Positions 24,901 through 34,929 of a DNA stretch of 64,000 nt are shown piece after piece. The notes beneath the pieces were generated by a model. The model was given only the letters and a program-made list of their open reading frames with translations, did no database searches and was not told the origin of the DNA. Location of the stretch: the NCBI RefSeq assembly GCF_047663525.1, contig NC_092597.1, forward strand, positions 23,690,501 to 23,754,500. Direction: 5' to 3'. The stretch is from Anas platyrhynchos. Its lineage: Eukaryota; Chordata; Aves; Anseriformes; Anatidae. Within the stretch, counting starts at the first letter, position 1; each line of letters opens with the position of its first letter. A program made the translations under genes and the position numbers.

Positions 24901-25584
24901 CTGAAAGTGGAGCCTGGTCTGCAACCAAGTTCAGGACCATTAGGAAGCGTTTTTCTCCCCGTTCCTGGGGGCAGGAGGGGGGCTGGAGGCAGGGTTCGGT
25001 CCCTGCAGGTGGAGAGCTGGACCTTCAAATGCCAGGTGAAGCAAGGGGTAATGCAAAGCACAGCGGGGTTTCCAGAGGAGCTGGGAGAACCCAAAACCAG
25101 CCTCTTCCACACACCCCCATCACCCCCATCCTCGATGCCCGTGTGGGAGCCGGGTGCCTGTGGGGGTCGTGGCCCCAGCTGCCCCCTCCCACGTTGCTGA
25201 GCCGCAGCTTAACAGCTTTGCAGTAATACTTGCAGTAATACTCTTACTCCAGCTCTCTTCCGTGTTTCTCGTAGCAAACCCTTCCTGCTTGAGGCAGGGC
25301 CCCCTTCCCAAAACCAGCCCCCATTTCTCGCCCCGAGCCCCCGCTGCCCTGGGCTGGCAGCGAGGGTTTGTCCCCTCACCCCCCTTTGCTCTGATTGGAG
25401 GTGAAATGGTTGTAGGTGAAAAAAACAAAAAAGTACTTACCATTAATTTGATCCTGTGACAGAAATTTTGCCTGCAGCGAAAAAGGGGGGAAAAAAGGGA
25501 GAGAACAGCAACACAACTTTAAAATCTGGAAGGGGGGGGTACAGGGGGGTGCGGTTTGTATCAGCCCAAACCCTCACTCACCAT
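21861..25584 (-). CDS. CALML4: CALML4, calmodulin-like protein 4 (complete)
   Basis: Small EF-hand protein; in mammals it is a light chain of unconventional myosins such as MYO7B in brush-border adhesion complexes (family knowledge). Five pieces join in frame: 25582-25584 (ATG only), 25441-25471, 24501-24641, 24102-24290, 21861-21958. They give 153 residues, the usual length. Start MAKFLSQDQINE and body FKECFSLYDKKQKGKIKASD, MRCLGASPTPGEVQRHL, LGEKLSEEE and end FAHAICIPTVDY match CALML4. The intron right after the ATG is the calmodulin-family position. All four EF loops lack the acidic set needed for strong calcium binding. An in-frame upstream ATG at 25708-25710 could add 42 residues. Tail-to-tail with PIAS1 and about 0.9 kb downstream of the CLN6 stop. 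Confidence 0.95.
24102..24290 (-). CDS. CALML4: CALML4 exon 4 (EF-hands 2-3)
   Basis: Encodes ERNAELDFSTFLNIMYRQTK, then the central helix and loop DRQKRGVITVSE, then LTNLGEKLSEEE. Donor GTACTT. Confidence 0.95.
24501..24641 (-). CDS. CALML4: CALML4 exon 3 (EF-hand 1)
   Basis: Encodes FKECFSLYDKKQKGKIKASD to HLHLHKI. Loop 1 has lysines where calcium ligands are expected. Acceptor TTAATTAG, donor GTGAGT. Confidence 0.95.
25441..25471 (-). CDS. CALML4: CALML4 exon 2 (31 bp)
   Basis: Encodes AKFLSQDQIN between GCTGCAG and GTAAGT; only 31 bases, so found by homology and phase. Confidence 0.93.
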
Positions 25585-25710
25585 TATTTTGTGTCTTTCC
25601 GTGTGTTTCAGGCTGTGGGGACGGGCGGCTGCTGCCTTCGGTGTCAGAAGGGCTAAAGTCCGCCAGCCCTGGGTGGCGAGGCAGGGCTGTAATAAATACC
25701 CCGCTGCCAT
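25582..25710 (-). CDS. CALML4: CALML4 exon 1: 5' UTR ending in the ATG, with optional N-terminal extension
   Basis: The exon ends ATG followed by donor GTGAGT. From the good-context ATG at 25708-25710 (AGCCATGG) the frame is open through this exon, encoding MAAGYLLQPCLATQGWRTLA and on to HSLKHTERHKI before the canonical Met. The true transcription start lies further upstream. Confidence 0.75.
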
Positions 25711-25724
25711 GGCTACCGGGCCTG

Positions 25725-26230
25725 ATCCCTGCCCGGCCGCATCCCGCAAGGCCCCGAGCTCTTACACAGGGCCAGGAGAGGAGGATTTGAGCCCAGATGC
25801 CGAAGCAGAGGGGGGTCTGCAGGAGGTGGTTGGGTTTAAAACCTTTTTTTGGGGGGGAGGCAGCAGCCTCCGGCTTGTGGGGCCTAGCCCGGATAGCTGC
25901 GCTGTGTTATGGCCCCTTGTGGTGCCAGGCTTGTGGCACTCGGTTGACACGCAGGGTATTAAAAAGCAAGGATTATGGATAAAAATGCTGAGCAGAACTC
26001 AATGTTTTGTCCCAAAATAATAAAAACGGAGCCACCAGCTCAGCTGGGCGCTGCTGTGCCCTGCTGGATCCACCGGCGGCCCCCAAATAACGCCTTCAAT
26101 GAGCGCTGCAGCACGGCCGCATCCCTCCCAGCCTGCTACACCCCGAGGCACCGGGTCCTTGAGTCCTTGGGATGAAGATTCTCCCCTCAGGGAACAACTG
26201 CTTCAAGTCACTCGGCTTTTATCAAACGTT
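25725..26230. other. CLN6-CALML4 intergenic gap and CALML4 promoter region
   Basis: Head-to-tail spacer of about 0.5 kb. It must contain the CALML4 promoter, but I see no clear TATA box or CpG-dense core. Confidence 0.55.
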
Positions 26231-26256
26231 TTTATTCAGTCTGTTTTACTATTAAG

Positions 26257-26262
26257 TTTATT
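26257..26262 (-). terminator. CLN6: Candidate CLN6 polyadenylation signals
   Basis: AATAAA in the minus sense, about 330 bases after the stop. Alternatives lie at 26231-26236 and at 26520-26525, the last only about 65 bases after the stop. Confidence 0.5.
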
Positions 26263-26590
26263 TTTTAACCACATGGGTTCTGTCACACCGGGGTTTGATA
26301 GACTTTGTGGACGTAAACCATGACAGGGATTCAGCCGGGGTTGGAGGAGCTCAGCTCCATCACCTGAGTAGTGAGCGGGTACAGAAAATAATGCTACCGG
26401 GGGGGCGTAGGGGACCTGCAGGATCAGCCCTTTGTGCCTGGGGGCTCGTACGAAACCTCCCCTCCTTAGCTGGGTCTGGGTAACACAGGACATGCCTTGC
26501 GCCTACGTCAGTCAAGGAATTTATTTGAAATGCCTCTACATTAGAAAAACTATTTTTTTTTTCCTTTGAATCACTCAGAAATATCAAAAC

Positions 26591-26879
26591 TTAGAAACTT
26601 TCCTTTCCTGCGTGGAGGTTGTTCATGTGCAGGGTGTAAAAAGCCCATGGCTCGGGGATATAGATCACGCCAGGGTACTTCTTCCTGAGGATTTTGTCGT
26701 TCCACAGCCAAATCACCCAGACAGCAATGAGGACCAGCGTTATGATGAACGAGTAGAAGAGGAAAAGCCCATTGCTGTCCAGGACGAGTCCTTTGCGTTT
26801 CTGGTGCATCACCAAAGCCATCATGGCGAAGAAAGTGAAAATGTAGAGGATGAAGATCTGCCCCTCTGTCACGAGATAC
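26591..26879 (-). CDS. CLN6: CLN6 exon 7 and stop
   Basis: Encodes [40 protein letters not shown], the conserved [17 protein letters not shown] and the end [10 protein letters not shown], then TAA at 26591-26593. Confidence 0.97.
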
Positions 26880-29800
26880 CTGCAAAGCAAAAGGAGCCGT
26901 CAGTGCTCTTCGTGGGGAGCTGGGCTCTGCAGCCAGGTGAGCTGAGCTGTGCTGCTGCCGTGGGCAGCCCTAAAATTCATGTTTTCCACGAGTAGCTGTC
27001 CAGGCTGTTTGTAGTGACAGTAAGAGCTCCTAGCAGTAAGTATCCAACACATTTTTCCTTTATTAAAGCAGGAATTGGGGGAGAGGCAGCAAACTCATCG
27101 GGAGTGGAATAAACCAGATGTTTGGGATGAGAGCTCCTGGGAGAACCCACGTGGGTGGAGGGGCAGGTGGGGTTAGCAAATGGGTGCCTCCTTGCAGAGA
27201 CCTTGCTGAGGAGCCGCTGGGCTGCCAGGAGAAAGGAGAGGAACTGCACTCAATGCGTCTTAAATCACCAGCACACAAATTGCAGAGACTCACGCTGATG
27301 TATTTAAAGGAAGTGCAGTGGGGTAACTGGGAACTGACCAAATCATCCTGATGATTTTGACTATCAAAAATTAATTTACTGTATAAGAACAGGCTCAGCA
27401 GGGGGGGCAAAGCCACAAGCAAGAGAGAGCATCATCTCTGAAGATGAATGGGAAGTTGTTTGGCTGCCATCAGGGAAACAGTTTGGGAAGATGAGGCTAC
27501 TGAAAATGAGAAATAAATAAGACCTCTCTCAAAAGGCTATTTGGACCCGCAGGGCAAGCCAAGGAGGCAGCGTAACAGCATCAGGCAGGCAGCCTGGGCT
27601 CTACGTAAAATCTCTGTACCACTGGTGAGAGCATCCCCGTTACCACAAATGGCGTGAGACCAGGTGGATGTGCTGTGGGCACCAGATCACCCCAAAATCA
27701 TCCAGGATCTGTCAACCTGGGCAGTGACCGGCTTTGAAGAGGGGGCAGACAGCAAGCAGAGGCTGAAAGCTTGGGCTCCAGCAATGTCAGCCTCTGCCAG
27801 GCTTCCTGAGACAGAGGTGGAGGAGCAGGAGGACCACGGAGCGCTGAGCAGGTGGGGCTGGGACAACCAGTGCCCAAACTCAACAGGGAAATGACAGAGT
27901 GGTGGAGGGAACACCCCAAGCAGGGAAAAGGACACACTGTGCTGAAGCTCTCCCAGCTGATAAAGGCTACACAGGCTGCCCATTGAAATAAGATTTGATT
28001 TTTCCAGGCTTGCATAGGAGGAGCTACAGCAACTTCTGCTCTGGGGAAGGGAGAGTTCCTGCTGCACCCTACAGAGCCTCCTGTGCTGCTCCCTTCATCC
28101 CGTGCCTCTCCGAGAGGGTAGAATTCACTTACCAGTAATAAAGGCTGCTCGGCCCCATCAGCAGCAAGGCAGCCACCGGCATCCTGCTCTCATCTTCAAC
28201 AGGAGTGAAGCAGCCAGTGAAATATATGAACAGGATCAGAAAGAAAGGGATGTACCTGCGAGCAGAGACAGAGCTCCTGTGGGTGGTGTGACCCCACAAA
28301 GCGGCACCGCGGTGCGCCGAGCCCTGGTTTACCTCCCCTCCTGTGCCATGGTGGCTGCAAAGGTGCACCCAGCGTCACCTTTAATTTTTTTTTTATTTTT
28401 TTTTAATTTTGGGATTTGCTTCATGCTGCCTGAGGAACAGCAAAGCAACCTGAAAAGGGGAGAGATCTCCCTGTCCCCTGCCTGGGACACGTAAGGATAA
28501 CCAGCAGAGGATAAATGGCAGAGCTCTTGGGCTGCAGAGCAGTGACACCAGCCTGCCCAGGGCTTGAGCGTGGGGTGTGCTTGCACTGAGGGTGAGGTGT
28601 GCTCCATCAGGGCCACAGGCAGGCACACGGTGCTTGTAGGACCAGCCTGGGGCAGCACTGCTGCTGTGGTGGTGAAATCTGTCCCTGAATTACCACGGGA
28701 GCAGTGTGGCCAAGCAGCCTCTGCCACTGCAGACACAAGGGCGCCTGCCCTCTGGCCGCAGGGTCACCAAATGGCTGCATGGTGGAGGAGGAGAACAAGC
28801 ACAGGGACAGTGAGACAGGGCAAAATCAGGCTGTTTCAGCTGGTCTCCAGAGGAGCAAAACCCTCAACAAGTCTTCAGCGGCCTCAGCCTGGCACTGTAG
28901 CTGGCCTGGGAAAGGTGGCTGGGGGAAGAGAAGAGCAGGGCTGCTCCTGCTGCTCCCCACAGCTGTCAAACAAGCTGCACATCCTCGAAATATCAGTGAG
29001 AATGACAGGGGCAGGAAAAAAAAAACTAGCAGGAATGGGCAATTTTCCAAGGGAGAGAGCCACTGTAATTACACTAGCTGTGAGAATATTATCCCTAGCC
29101 AGCTCTCATCAGCTGTGCTTTATTTTTTACGTATTAACCTACAAAGAGCCCTGGCCTGCCTTTCCTTGCATTGCTCTAGGGCCACCAGATAGGCTGGAAA
29201 TTGCTTACCACATCGAGTGACCTAAATATTCATCGTAGTAGTACAGCAGCTCAAAGGAATCAATCTGCAATGCAACGAAACAGATTTAAAAGGGCAAAAA
29301 GGGAACAGAGCACCGCGAAACGAGAACAAGCAATTAATACTTTTTTTAAGTGCTTGTCTTAAACGTCCTCTTTACCAGTGTCTCCGGCTTCAGGTTCTTG
29401 ATGATGGGGTTCTCCCTTACAGACAGATGGTGCTGGTAGCCGCTGAAAATCAGGCGATGGTTTACGGAGTCCCCAACCAGGTGGATGCTCGCGCCCATGA
29501 CGAACATGATGATGCTGACGTACACCATGGAGCGTGGCAAGGTCTTAGGGGAGCGCTCGATGAGCTGAAAGCGCAGAGATGGTGAACAGTCAGGAGGCAC
29601 GAGCAGAGAGGGGCGAGGCCGTGACAATCTCTGCCCTCTCCCACTTTTACAAGGGCTTGCAAACGTCACCTTGAGACCTGCAGAGATGTTACGCTGCCAT
29701 TTGTCCACCCCAGGCAGATCAGTGTGACCGACCCCAAGGGAATGCGCTTCCCTGACCACAGCTGCTTTCCCTACAAACATCTCAGACGTGTTTCTACCAG

Positions 29801-32800
29801 CCTGGGTGGTTTTCAGTTTCCAGTACACACTCCTCTTCCTTTTTGCAACAAACAAACCACATTTTTGGCCTTGCTGAAGCTTTCTGCAAAGCAGCACCCT
29901 CACCTGAGCCAAGGCTTCGGCTGCAGCAGTGTCCTGGCACTTCTACTGCAGCACTCAAAGCAGCTCAGCCACCAGATGTGATCAAACCATGATTAATTAG
30001 AAACAAAAAGGCAGCTGCTTTCTAGAGCTCCTTGCCTCTTTGAAAGCCTCCCTGTGCCCTCCAGTGGCGAGCAGAACCTCCAGCAGCACTCCCACGGCGC
30101 TTGGCACAGACACTTGTTCCTTTGTACCTCTCTGCTGGATCGCTTTCAGAGGCCTCTTGGTGAGTTGGTGGTGTTTTTTTTTTTTCTTCTTCCTAATGGA
30201 ATTTGACTCAACCCTCCCCGTGTGTTTGGCTCTAAAGAAGAGGCTTCAACCGATCTGCTACGTAAGAAAACTCTGCCTGCTGACACACCGGGCCTGTGGG
30301 TGAGGCACCCTTGGGAATACCAGTGGCGGATTTAATGCTGAGCTCTCCCTGTCCCATCTTGTGGTCTGCCCGGGTCTGGGTGGAGGCAGGCACGTGGGGC
30401 TGACGTGGAGCCCAGGGAGCCTGCGGCGAGATCTTGCAAGCCCGGTTGGGGAAGAGAAACAAGGGTGGCTTAACCCGCACAGAGCTCCCTGCTCAGCTTG
30501 CAGAGCGGGGAAGGTCTCCAAATACATCGCTAAGGTGCTTCAGCCTGTGGGACCCAGCCCCTCTCCGAGCATCTGCTGGAGCATCCTCTGCCTCCCCGTG
30601 CTGCCAAAGCAGCTTTGCAGCCCTTGGTCTGCATAAACAGGGAAAAGCTCCTTATTTGTATTTAATTTTGAGGCTTAGCTTTCCCTTTCTCTGTAACTGC
30701 TGCGTGAACGTCAGAGGATTCAGGGAGAGGGGAGGAGAACAAAAGGCTCAGGGAAGCTCTCCTCTGATGGAGAGAGAAGGCTGGAGGTGTCCTTCAGGGG
30801 GACAGCAGGTAACAGAAATGCACCAAAGGCAGCAGGTTTTAACCTGACGAGTACTGAGCCTGCAGAAATCAGCTGTGTCAGGCTAGGACAGGTCTGACCA
30901 AGTTTCATAGCATTAGGTTCCCCCAGAGGACCAGGTGCTGAATATTTCTTTCCGGCCACAGTGGTGTTTAAAATCTCCCAGGCAGACTCAGGAGAGAGAG
31001 AGAGAAGCATTTACATCTTGGGACATAATTTACTTTCCAGCTAATGAAGGTTAAAATACATTTATAATTGCTTTCTCCTATCTTCTGGCTGCTAAGTATT
31101 TAATATGAAAAGATTTCTAATGATACTGGAGTCTGACCTCATAAACGGTCTGCACGATCCGGTGGCTGGCAGATGAAGCTAGATAAAGTCAAGCTAAAGA
31201 TCTGATTCTGATGTCAAAGAGCAAGTGTAATTAAGCACTGAGCAATTTAGAAAATCTACTACAGCTCCAGCTGTCTGAGAAGGTTTTTAAGTTGTGGACA
31301 CACGTCATCACAGACACACGTTAGGTCAGCCAAGGTGAAGGGCTCTGAATTCTCCTGAATCTGGAGTTTCTGAGCCAAGTGCTTTGCTTTGTGTATTCAG
31401 GGAACAGGAGTAATGAGCAAAAAGCTTTCTGCTGGGCTTGAATTTCTACAGCCTTCTCCTCGAATCTGTGCTGCTGTCAAAGGCAGGAGGCTGAGCTGCC
31501 AGGGGAACGTGCAGAACCCAGTCTGAGCAGGTTTGTTCCAGCCCATAAAACACAGGCAGAGCAGCCAGCCTGGTCTCCTACTGCTTCGTCGCCAACAAAC
31601 TGCACAAAAGTAAGAGACTGCGTGATTTGTCTCATCTATTGCCTATGGCTGGCTACTGGACAATTGTTAGAAATGTTTTTTCCAGCACGCAGAGAGGTGG
31701 AGAGATGGCCTGTGAGCTGTATGAAGGTGGGCACTGCTTCAGTCCTTAACAGCTGGCATCATAAATTCTTGCTGGAGTAGAAAACCTCGAGTATACAGAA
31801 GGACCAATCACTTGAAGGAGTGTGTAAGTAACTTCTCCTTTGTTCAGTAAGTTCCTAAGAAATTCTTAGCCTTTACAAAGCAGTGCTACTTGCCCTGCTT
31901 TTACAACTAGTGATATTTTAAAAAGTTACCACCAAAGCCTTGAGGTTTACCTTTAGCAGAAGAAATGGTGTGATAACGTTGTAAGCCATGTGAAAATAAT
32001 CTCCAGCACTCGGTTTGTTTAGAGGAAACCACTCCAAAGGCAGGATTATCTGAGGAGAGGGGAAAAAGGCACATCAGGACATCCCCGTGACCCAGCTCCC
32101 AGTTACTGTGCTTGGCTTTTGAAGCACCTGGAGCCCCGTAACCAGCTCCAGGACAGGGAAGGAGAAGACCTTTGCTGTGGACTTAAACCCCTCGCTCCTG
32201 CAGCGCTGCCAAAAGCTGAAGCTGTGATGTTGTGTGGCCCAGCGAGTGAGAAAGCAGCGGGGAATCCGACAGCAGCGGATCTCTGCTACGGTGCTGTCAC
32301 ATTCAGGTGTCAGCAGGAAAAAACAACCTCACGTTTCTGAGGGCACAGACCACTTTTGTCCTGCCATGCACCAGTTGGACAGCAGCAGCCCCAGGCTCAG
32401 GCTGTCCAGGTACAGGGAAGAGCAGCAGAAACCTCTCCAGGTAACATTTATGCTATGAAAATGTGAATTTGAGGGACAGGCGCTGCCGAACCGTGTTTCC
32501 CAGATACCTTCCCTGTGCCTGGAACCCCACACCAACACCTCGTGGTGGTCCTCGTTTCAAGGACAGCTCCTCCAGGGTGTGCCCTGGGTGCAGAAATCAG
32601 CTCACCCCTCTGCAGGGGAAGTTCTGGGCCACCCCAAACGAGTGCGAGGCCAGCAAAGCAGCGGGCCTGCCCTCGCCACGCTCACCATAGCAATGGGACG
32701 GCCGAAGTCCAGCACCCAGTTCTGCAGCGTGAAGTAGAACCAGAGATCGAGGTGAAACTGGGAGGTCTTGAAGTTGTCCTCATTCTTGCCAGCTCCATGC

Positions 32801-34285
32801 CTGGAGGGGGACAAAAGTCACAGTGTCAGCCCAGCACCGCCCCTTTCTGGATGGGGATCGCTCCAGTTTTGCACCTCTACGATTATTTCTCCCTCTCCTC
32901 AAGATTTTCGTCAAGAGTTAGTGTTTTGGGTGAGCCGTTTGGGTGTATCAGAGCCCTGCTGGCTCTGTGCAGCAGATAAGGGATGGGGAAACTGCCCAAA
33001 TACCTGGGGTCATGCAACATGTCCCTGAGGAGGCAGGGAGCAGGCTCCAGGTCTGCGTCCCCACCCAAAACCTGCGCTGTCCTGGCAGATGTTTGGAGAT
33101 CTGTGGCACATTTACGAAGCTGAGGCTCCAAAGAGAGGAGGAGACAAAGCAGCACGAGTGAAAGCTGGCGCATCCCCGTAAGAAGGCTCTCCCCAGCTGA
33201 GAAGGGAGCATAAAGGCAGGATGAGAAGCTTAAGTGCTGAATTAAGTGCACCTATTTTTAACTTTTGCATGACAAAGCAAAATTAAACTCCCTGGGCACT
33301 TCTGCCAAACGCTTAAAAAAGTATCCGTGCCCGCTGGTGCTGGGGCCCGGGGATGCTCAGGATGCGCTGTCACCTTCATCCTCCTCTCTGGAGATCCTGC
33401 TGTCCTCTACCTCTGCAGAGCAGGGGCTGCTCCAACCCCAAATAAGTTTTTCCATCGAGCAGCCCTCCGGCTCCCTCGTCTTTACCCTGGTGCTGAGAGC
33501 GGAGGGGGAGCAGGCAGCCAGGAGCTGTGCTACGAGAGCATGGGGTCTGCAGCGAGGGGTGGGCAGGGTGGTGGCGTCCCGTAAAATTTGGGATGTCCTG
33601 GGTGAGCCAGAACGGCCCCAGGGAGCTGGGGAGAAGCTGTCAAAGCCTTGAGAAGCCGGGGTTCCCTCCGCAAGCCGTGGCTGAGCCTGCACGAGGCTGG
33701 AGACCCCATTAATGTGGGACACCCTGGGGCACTGCAGCATCTCGGGGAAGGCGGTGGGACGTGGGATAAGGTGGGGGGACCCAGGATAAGGTGGGGGGGT
33801 ACAGGATAAGGTGGTGGGACCTAAGATAAGAGCCCAGGGAGCCCAGGATGAGCTGGGACAGGGGTGCTGGATGGGGCTGAGGTATCCAAGGGGAGCCCAT
33901 AATGATCCCAGAGGGGCGCAGGGTGGAGATGGGGTCCCCTAACGCGGCTTGGGGTGCAGGGGGGAGATGCATGAAGCTGGGGGGAACCCAACCCGGGTGT
34001 GGGGTCAGGATAACACCGGGGTGTCCTGGGGGAGCTGGGGGGGTTCAGGATCCCCCAGAGGCTGCTGCATGGGGTTGGGGCACGCTGAGGGGGGAGCCCC
34101 TGGATGCTGCTGGGGTGCGGGGCTCCGGCGTCCCTAAAACCGTCCCGGTCCCATCCCCGCCCCTCTCTCCCCGTCCCCCCCCCCCCGGTCCCCGCCGCTC
34201 ACCTGCCGGGGTAGAGCGGCCCGGGGGGCTGCGGGGAGCCCGGGGCAGCCGCCGGGAACGGCCTCCGCCTCGCCGAGCCCTGCAT
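26591..34285 (-). CDS. CLN6: CLN6, ER transmembrane protein (complete)
   Basis: Multi-pass ER membrane protein that, with CLN8, recruits lysosomal enzymes for export to the Golgi; loss causes neuronal ceroid lipofuscinosis in mammals (family knowledge). Seven exons join in frame: 34203-34285, 32686-32800, 31951-32049, 29376-29564, 29209-29264, 28133-28255, 26591-26879. They give 317 residues against about 311 in human. Hallmarks: [128 protein letters not shown]. About seven hydrophobic segments are visible. The N-terminus is short, Pro/Arg-rich and poorly conserved; the C-terminus ([11 protein letters not shown]) is a little longer than the mammalian end as I recall it. GHSMWY replaces GHCMWY of human from memory. 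Confidence 0.97.
28133..28255 (-). CDS. CLN6: CLN6 exon 6
   Basis: Encodes [20 protein letters not shown] to [11 protein letters not shown]; two membrane segments. Acceptor CTCGCAG, donor GTAAGT. Confidence 0.96.
29209..29264 (-). CDS. CLN6: CLN6 exon 5 (56 bp)
   Basis: Encodes [18 protein letters not shown], then a tryptophan codon split with exon 6. Acceptor TTGCAG, donor GTAAGC. Confidence 0.95.
29376..29564 (-). CDS. CLN6: CLN6 exon 4
   Basis: 63 codons, [20 protein letters not shown] to KNLKPETL; contains the [15 protein letters not shown] membrane-loop signature. Confidence 0.97.
31951..32049 (-). CDS. CLN6: CLN6 exon 3
   Basis: 33 whole codons, [20 protein letters not shown] to [10 protein letters not shown]; acceptor CCTCAG, donor GTAAAC. 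Confidence 0.96.
32686..32800 (-). CDS. CLN6: CLN6 exon 2
   Basis: Reads [20 protein letters not shown] and on through the first hydrophobic segment to FGRPIAM; donor GTGAGC. Confidence 0.96.
33745..33835 (+). repeat. Imperfect ~25-bp tandem repeat in CLN6 intron 1
   Basis: About four copies of a unit like GATAAGGTGGGGGGACC, with changes between copies. Confidence 0.8.
34203..34285 (-). CDS. CLN6: CLN6 exon 1 (start)
   Basis: ATG at 34283-34285, then [20 protein letters not shown] and a cytosolic Pro-rich lead; donor CAG/GTGAGC. Within a GC-rich promoter. This ATG is chosen because it opens the only frame joining exon 2. Confidence 0.88.
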
Positions 34286-34420
34286 GAGCCCGGGGAGCCC
34301 GGCCCGGCCCGGCCCGGCCCCGGCTCGGCTCGGAGCGGCTCCGCCCGGGCCCCGCCTCGGCGCCGGGGGCGGGCGGCGGCTGCGCGGCCTTTGGGGGGGG
34401 GGGGGGGGGACGGACAAGGG
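34286..34420 (-). promoter_or_regulatory. CLN6: CLN6 GC-rich promoter with 17-base poly-G
   Basis: CpG- and GC-dense DNA just upstream of the CLN6 ATG, with tandem GGCCC units at 34302-34322 and an uninterrupted G17 (plus strand) at 34393-34409. TATA-less, as expected for a housekeeping gene. The transcription start is not resolvable. Confidence 0.65.
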
Positions 34421-34469
34421 GGGGCCTTTAGGGGCTTCGTTACCGCTCCTGGAATCGATTTGGAGGGTC

Positions 34470-34646
34470 AAAATGTTATTTTTCACTGTTTTATTTTCAT
34501 TTCTTATTTTTTTCCATCACTTGTATTTTTATTCTCTTTAGTCCTCTTCTCGTCATTTTATTATTTTTGGGGCCATTCTTTTATTTATTTATTTATTTAT
34601 TATTTGGAGGATCAGTATTTTATTTTTCGCTATTTTATTTTAATTT

Positions 34647-34678
<32 letters not shown>

Positions 34679-34772
34679 TTTTTTTTCATTAATTGTGTTT
34701 TTATTATCTGTAGTCCTCTTCTCGTCGTTTTATTATTTTGGTGCCATTCCTTTATTTATTCCTTTATTCTTT

Positions 34773-34828
<56 letters not shown>

Positions 34829-34925
34829 TTTCTTTCTTTGTTCCTTTCTTTGTTCCTTTCTTTCTTTGTTCCTTTATTTATTTATGTATTTATTATTCCA
34901 TTCCCGTATTTTTATCGTTTTTATT
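34470..34925 (+). repeat. T-rich low-complexity block with (TTTC)n microsatellite
   Basis: About 450 bases, almost all T with some C, A and G. It includes TTTA repeats, T-runs of 14 or more, and a pure TTTC tract at about 34771-34829 that becomes impure up to 34873. Confidence 0.9.
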
Positions 34926-34929
34926 AAAG

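Larger units (their letters stand above)
21959..25581 (-). other. CALML4: CALML4 introns
   Basis: Introns at 21959-24101, 24291-24500, 24642-25440 and 25472-25581. No nested gene or interspersed repeat recognised; C- and A-rich runs occur at 24370-24400. Confidence 0.75.
26880..34202 (-). other. CLN6: CLN6 introns
   Basis: Six introns. Intron 4 (28256-29208 side) and intron 3 (29565-31950) hold only chance ORFs. Intron 1 (32801-34202) holds a short GA/GT-rich minisatellite near 33745-33835. No nested gene recognised. Confidence 0.7.

Noticed and set aside
28564-29220. 218-codon plus-strand ORF
   Set aside because: Lies antisense in a CLN6 intron and over exon 5, with low-complexity content and no recognisable domain.
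33902-34927. 341-codon plus-strand ORF
   Set aside because: It runs antisense through the CLN6 first exon and promoter into T-rich DNA; composition is GC- or T-driven and shows no domain.
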